A stretch of DNA of 6,352 nt. Source: Dehalococcoidia bacterium (GTDB taxonomy: Bacteria > Chloroflexota > Dehalococcoidia > UBA6926). Below are positions 5,704-6,352 of the stretch, piece by piece. The DNA is taken from assembly GCA_029941095.1 (NCBI GenBank), contig JAPYRO010000001.1, forward strand, positions 1 through 6,352. Reading direction: 5' to 3'. Position numbers and translations under genes: made by a program. The notes under the pieces were generated by a model. That model saw only the letters and a list, made by a program, of their open reading frames with translations. It ran no database searches and was not told where the DNA came from. Each line of letters begins with the position of its first letter. Position 1 is the first letter of the stretch.

Positions 5704-6117
5704 TTAATCAACCTCCCGTTGAACAATCTGTGTTTTTATTGGGAGTTTATCTTGCGCTAGTTTCATTGCTCTCCTGGATAAATCTTCAGGGACTCCTGCT
5801 ATTTCAAACATTATTCTGCCTGGTTTAACCACGGCAACCCAACCTTCTACATTACCTTTCCCTGAACCCATACGGGTTTCCAGCGGTTTTTGAGTAATAG
5901 ATTTATGCGGGAATACTCTTATCCATATTTGCCCACCTCTTTTAACATGTCTGGTCATTGCTCGCCGCGCAGCCTCGATTTGTCTTCCAGTGATCCATGC
6001 TTGTTCTAAGGCTTGTATACCAAATTCGCCGAACGCAATAGAACTACCCCTCTGAGCCAATCCACGACGTCTCCCTCGGTGCATTTTCCGGTATCTAACT
6101 TTATTAGGCTGCATCAT
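5704..6117 (-). CDS. rplP: Large subunit ribosomal protein L16 (uL16)
   Basis: L16 helps organise the A-site region of the 50S and contacts 5S rRNA and aminoacyl-tRNA; it joins late in assembly. The 137-residue product has the normal length. MMQPNKVRYRKMHRGRRRG opens it, FGEFGIQALEQAWITGRQIEAARRAM and RHVKRGGQIWIRVFPHK follow, and the loop KPLETRMGSGKGNVEGWVAVVKPGRI (shown by its centre RMGSGKG) is the conserved A-site segment. Two ATG codons stand side by side at 6112-6117. The first overlaps the rpsC stop by one base (TAATG), with GAGGA about 9 bases upstream inside rpsC. This is a typical coupled start. Confidence 0.98.
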   Translation of the reverse strand: MMQPNKVRYRKMHRGRRRGLAQRGSSIAFGEFGIQALEQAWITGRQIEAARRAMTRHVKRGGQIWIRVFPHKSITQKPLETRMGSGKGNVEGWVAVVKPGRIMFEIAGVPEDLSRRAMKLAQDKLPIKTQIVQREVD

Positions 6118-6352
6118 TATTCTGATTCCTCATTTTCGTTAACGGAACCACTTTCAGTTACCACGTCTTCATTTGCTACACTATTCTCTGCTTCAACCGA
6201 AGGATCCGAAGATGCATCAGCCTTGGCTTCGGGCTTAGCTTCAGTCTTGGCTTCGGTCTTAGCTTCAGCCTTGGCTTCGGTCTTAGCTTCGGTCTTAGCT
6301 TCGGTCTTAGCTTCAGCCTTGGCCTTGGCCTCAGTCTTAACTTCGGTCTTAG
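6117..6352 (-). CDS. rpsC: Ribosomal protein S3 (uS3), C-terminal low-complexity tail only
   Basis: Seventy-seven codons plus a partial codon run from the right edge to a TAA at 6117-6119. No globular S3 sequence is in view, so the identity is inferred from position: rpsC directly precedes rplP in the conserved S10 operon, and extended S3 C-termini occur in several bacteria. The visible part first repeats Lys-Thr/Ala-Glu-Ala (KTEAKTEAKTEA style) for about 45 residues, then passes into an acidic, Ser/Val/Asn-rich end with SDPSVEAENSVANEDVV and ENEESE. It is likely disordered in solution. S3 lies at the mRNA entrance of the 30S. The alternative, an unrelated gene between rpsC and rplP, is unlikely given the one-base overlap with rplP. 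Confidence 0.82.
   Translation of the reverse strand, partial: KTEVKTEAKAKAEAKTEAKTEAKTEAKAEAKTEAKTEAKPEAKADASSDPSVEAENSVANEDVVTESGSVNENEESE
6219..6352 (-). repeat. Degenerate 12-base tandem repeat encoding K-(T/A)-E-A in rpsC
   Basis: Seen on the plus strand, the unit GGTCTTAGCTTC recurs in phase. Three perfect consecutive copies lie at 6279-6314, another copy is at 6255-6266, and near copies with AGC/AGT/GGG first codons or GGC for AGC fill 6219-6278. From 6315 the register breaks into 6-base units (AGCCTT, GGCCTT) and then resumes to the window edge. The period is a multiple of three, so copy number can change without breaking the frame. It continues past the edge. Confidence 0.92.

Noticed and set aside
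6219..6352. CRISPR-like or intergenic repeat array
   Set aside because: The 12-base units are contiguous without spacers, stay in codon phase and encode a continuous protein tail ending at the rplP start.

Overview
The window is one uninterrupted piece of the conserved bacterial S10-spc ribosomal protein gene cluster, and every real gene is on the minus strand. Reading from position 6352 down to 1, the order is rpsC (3' end only), rplP, rpmC, rpsQ, rplN, rplX, rplE, rpsN, rpsH, rplF, rplR, rpsE, rpmD, rplO and secY (5' part only). This is the textbook order with no gene missing or inserted. The plus strand carries no credible gene.

The genes are packed like a single polycistronic operon. Neighbours overlap (rpsC/rplP by 1 base, rpsQ/rplN by 4, rpmC/rpsQ by 11 and rplX/rplE by 22), abut (rplE/rpsN) or lie 1-44 bases apart. 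Most starts have a recognisable Shine-Dalgarno sequence. I see no internal promoter or terminator and no gap above 44 bases, so there is no long non-coding stretch. The products build the ribosome: S3, S5, S8, S14 and S17 for the small subunit, and L5, L6, L14, L15, L16, L18, L24, L29 and L30 for the large subunit. SecY is the membrane pore that receives nascent proteins from it.

The unusual part is that three ribosomal proteins carry long low-complexity extensions on otherwise ordinary cores. S3 ends in a Lys/Thr/Glu/Ala repeat followed by an acidic tail. L5 has about 80 extra N-terminal residues, acidic at first and then very Lys/Ala/Ser/Thr-rich like a histone H1 tail. S5 has about 70 extra acidic C-terminal residues that include an 18-residue tandem duplication. 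These extensions are the only strong candidates for novelty here. There is no defence system, mobile element, CRISPR array or RNA gene.

The organism is a bacterium with fairly AT-rich DNA, four-cysteine (zinc-type) S14 and a four-cysteine L24. The protein style, for example L15 with its GHGTYSGKGLNGQKARSG stretch, suggests Chloroflexota, possibly a Dehalococcoidia/SAR202-like marine lineage. That placement rests on resemblance from memory and is moderate to low in confidence. The gene identities are secure.
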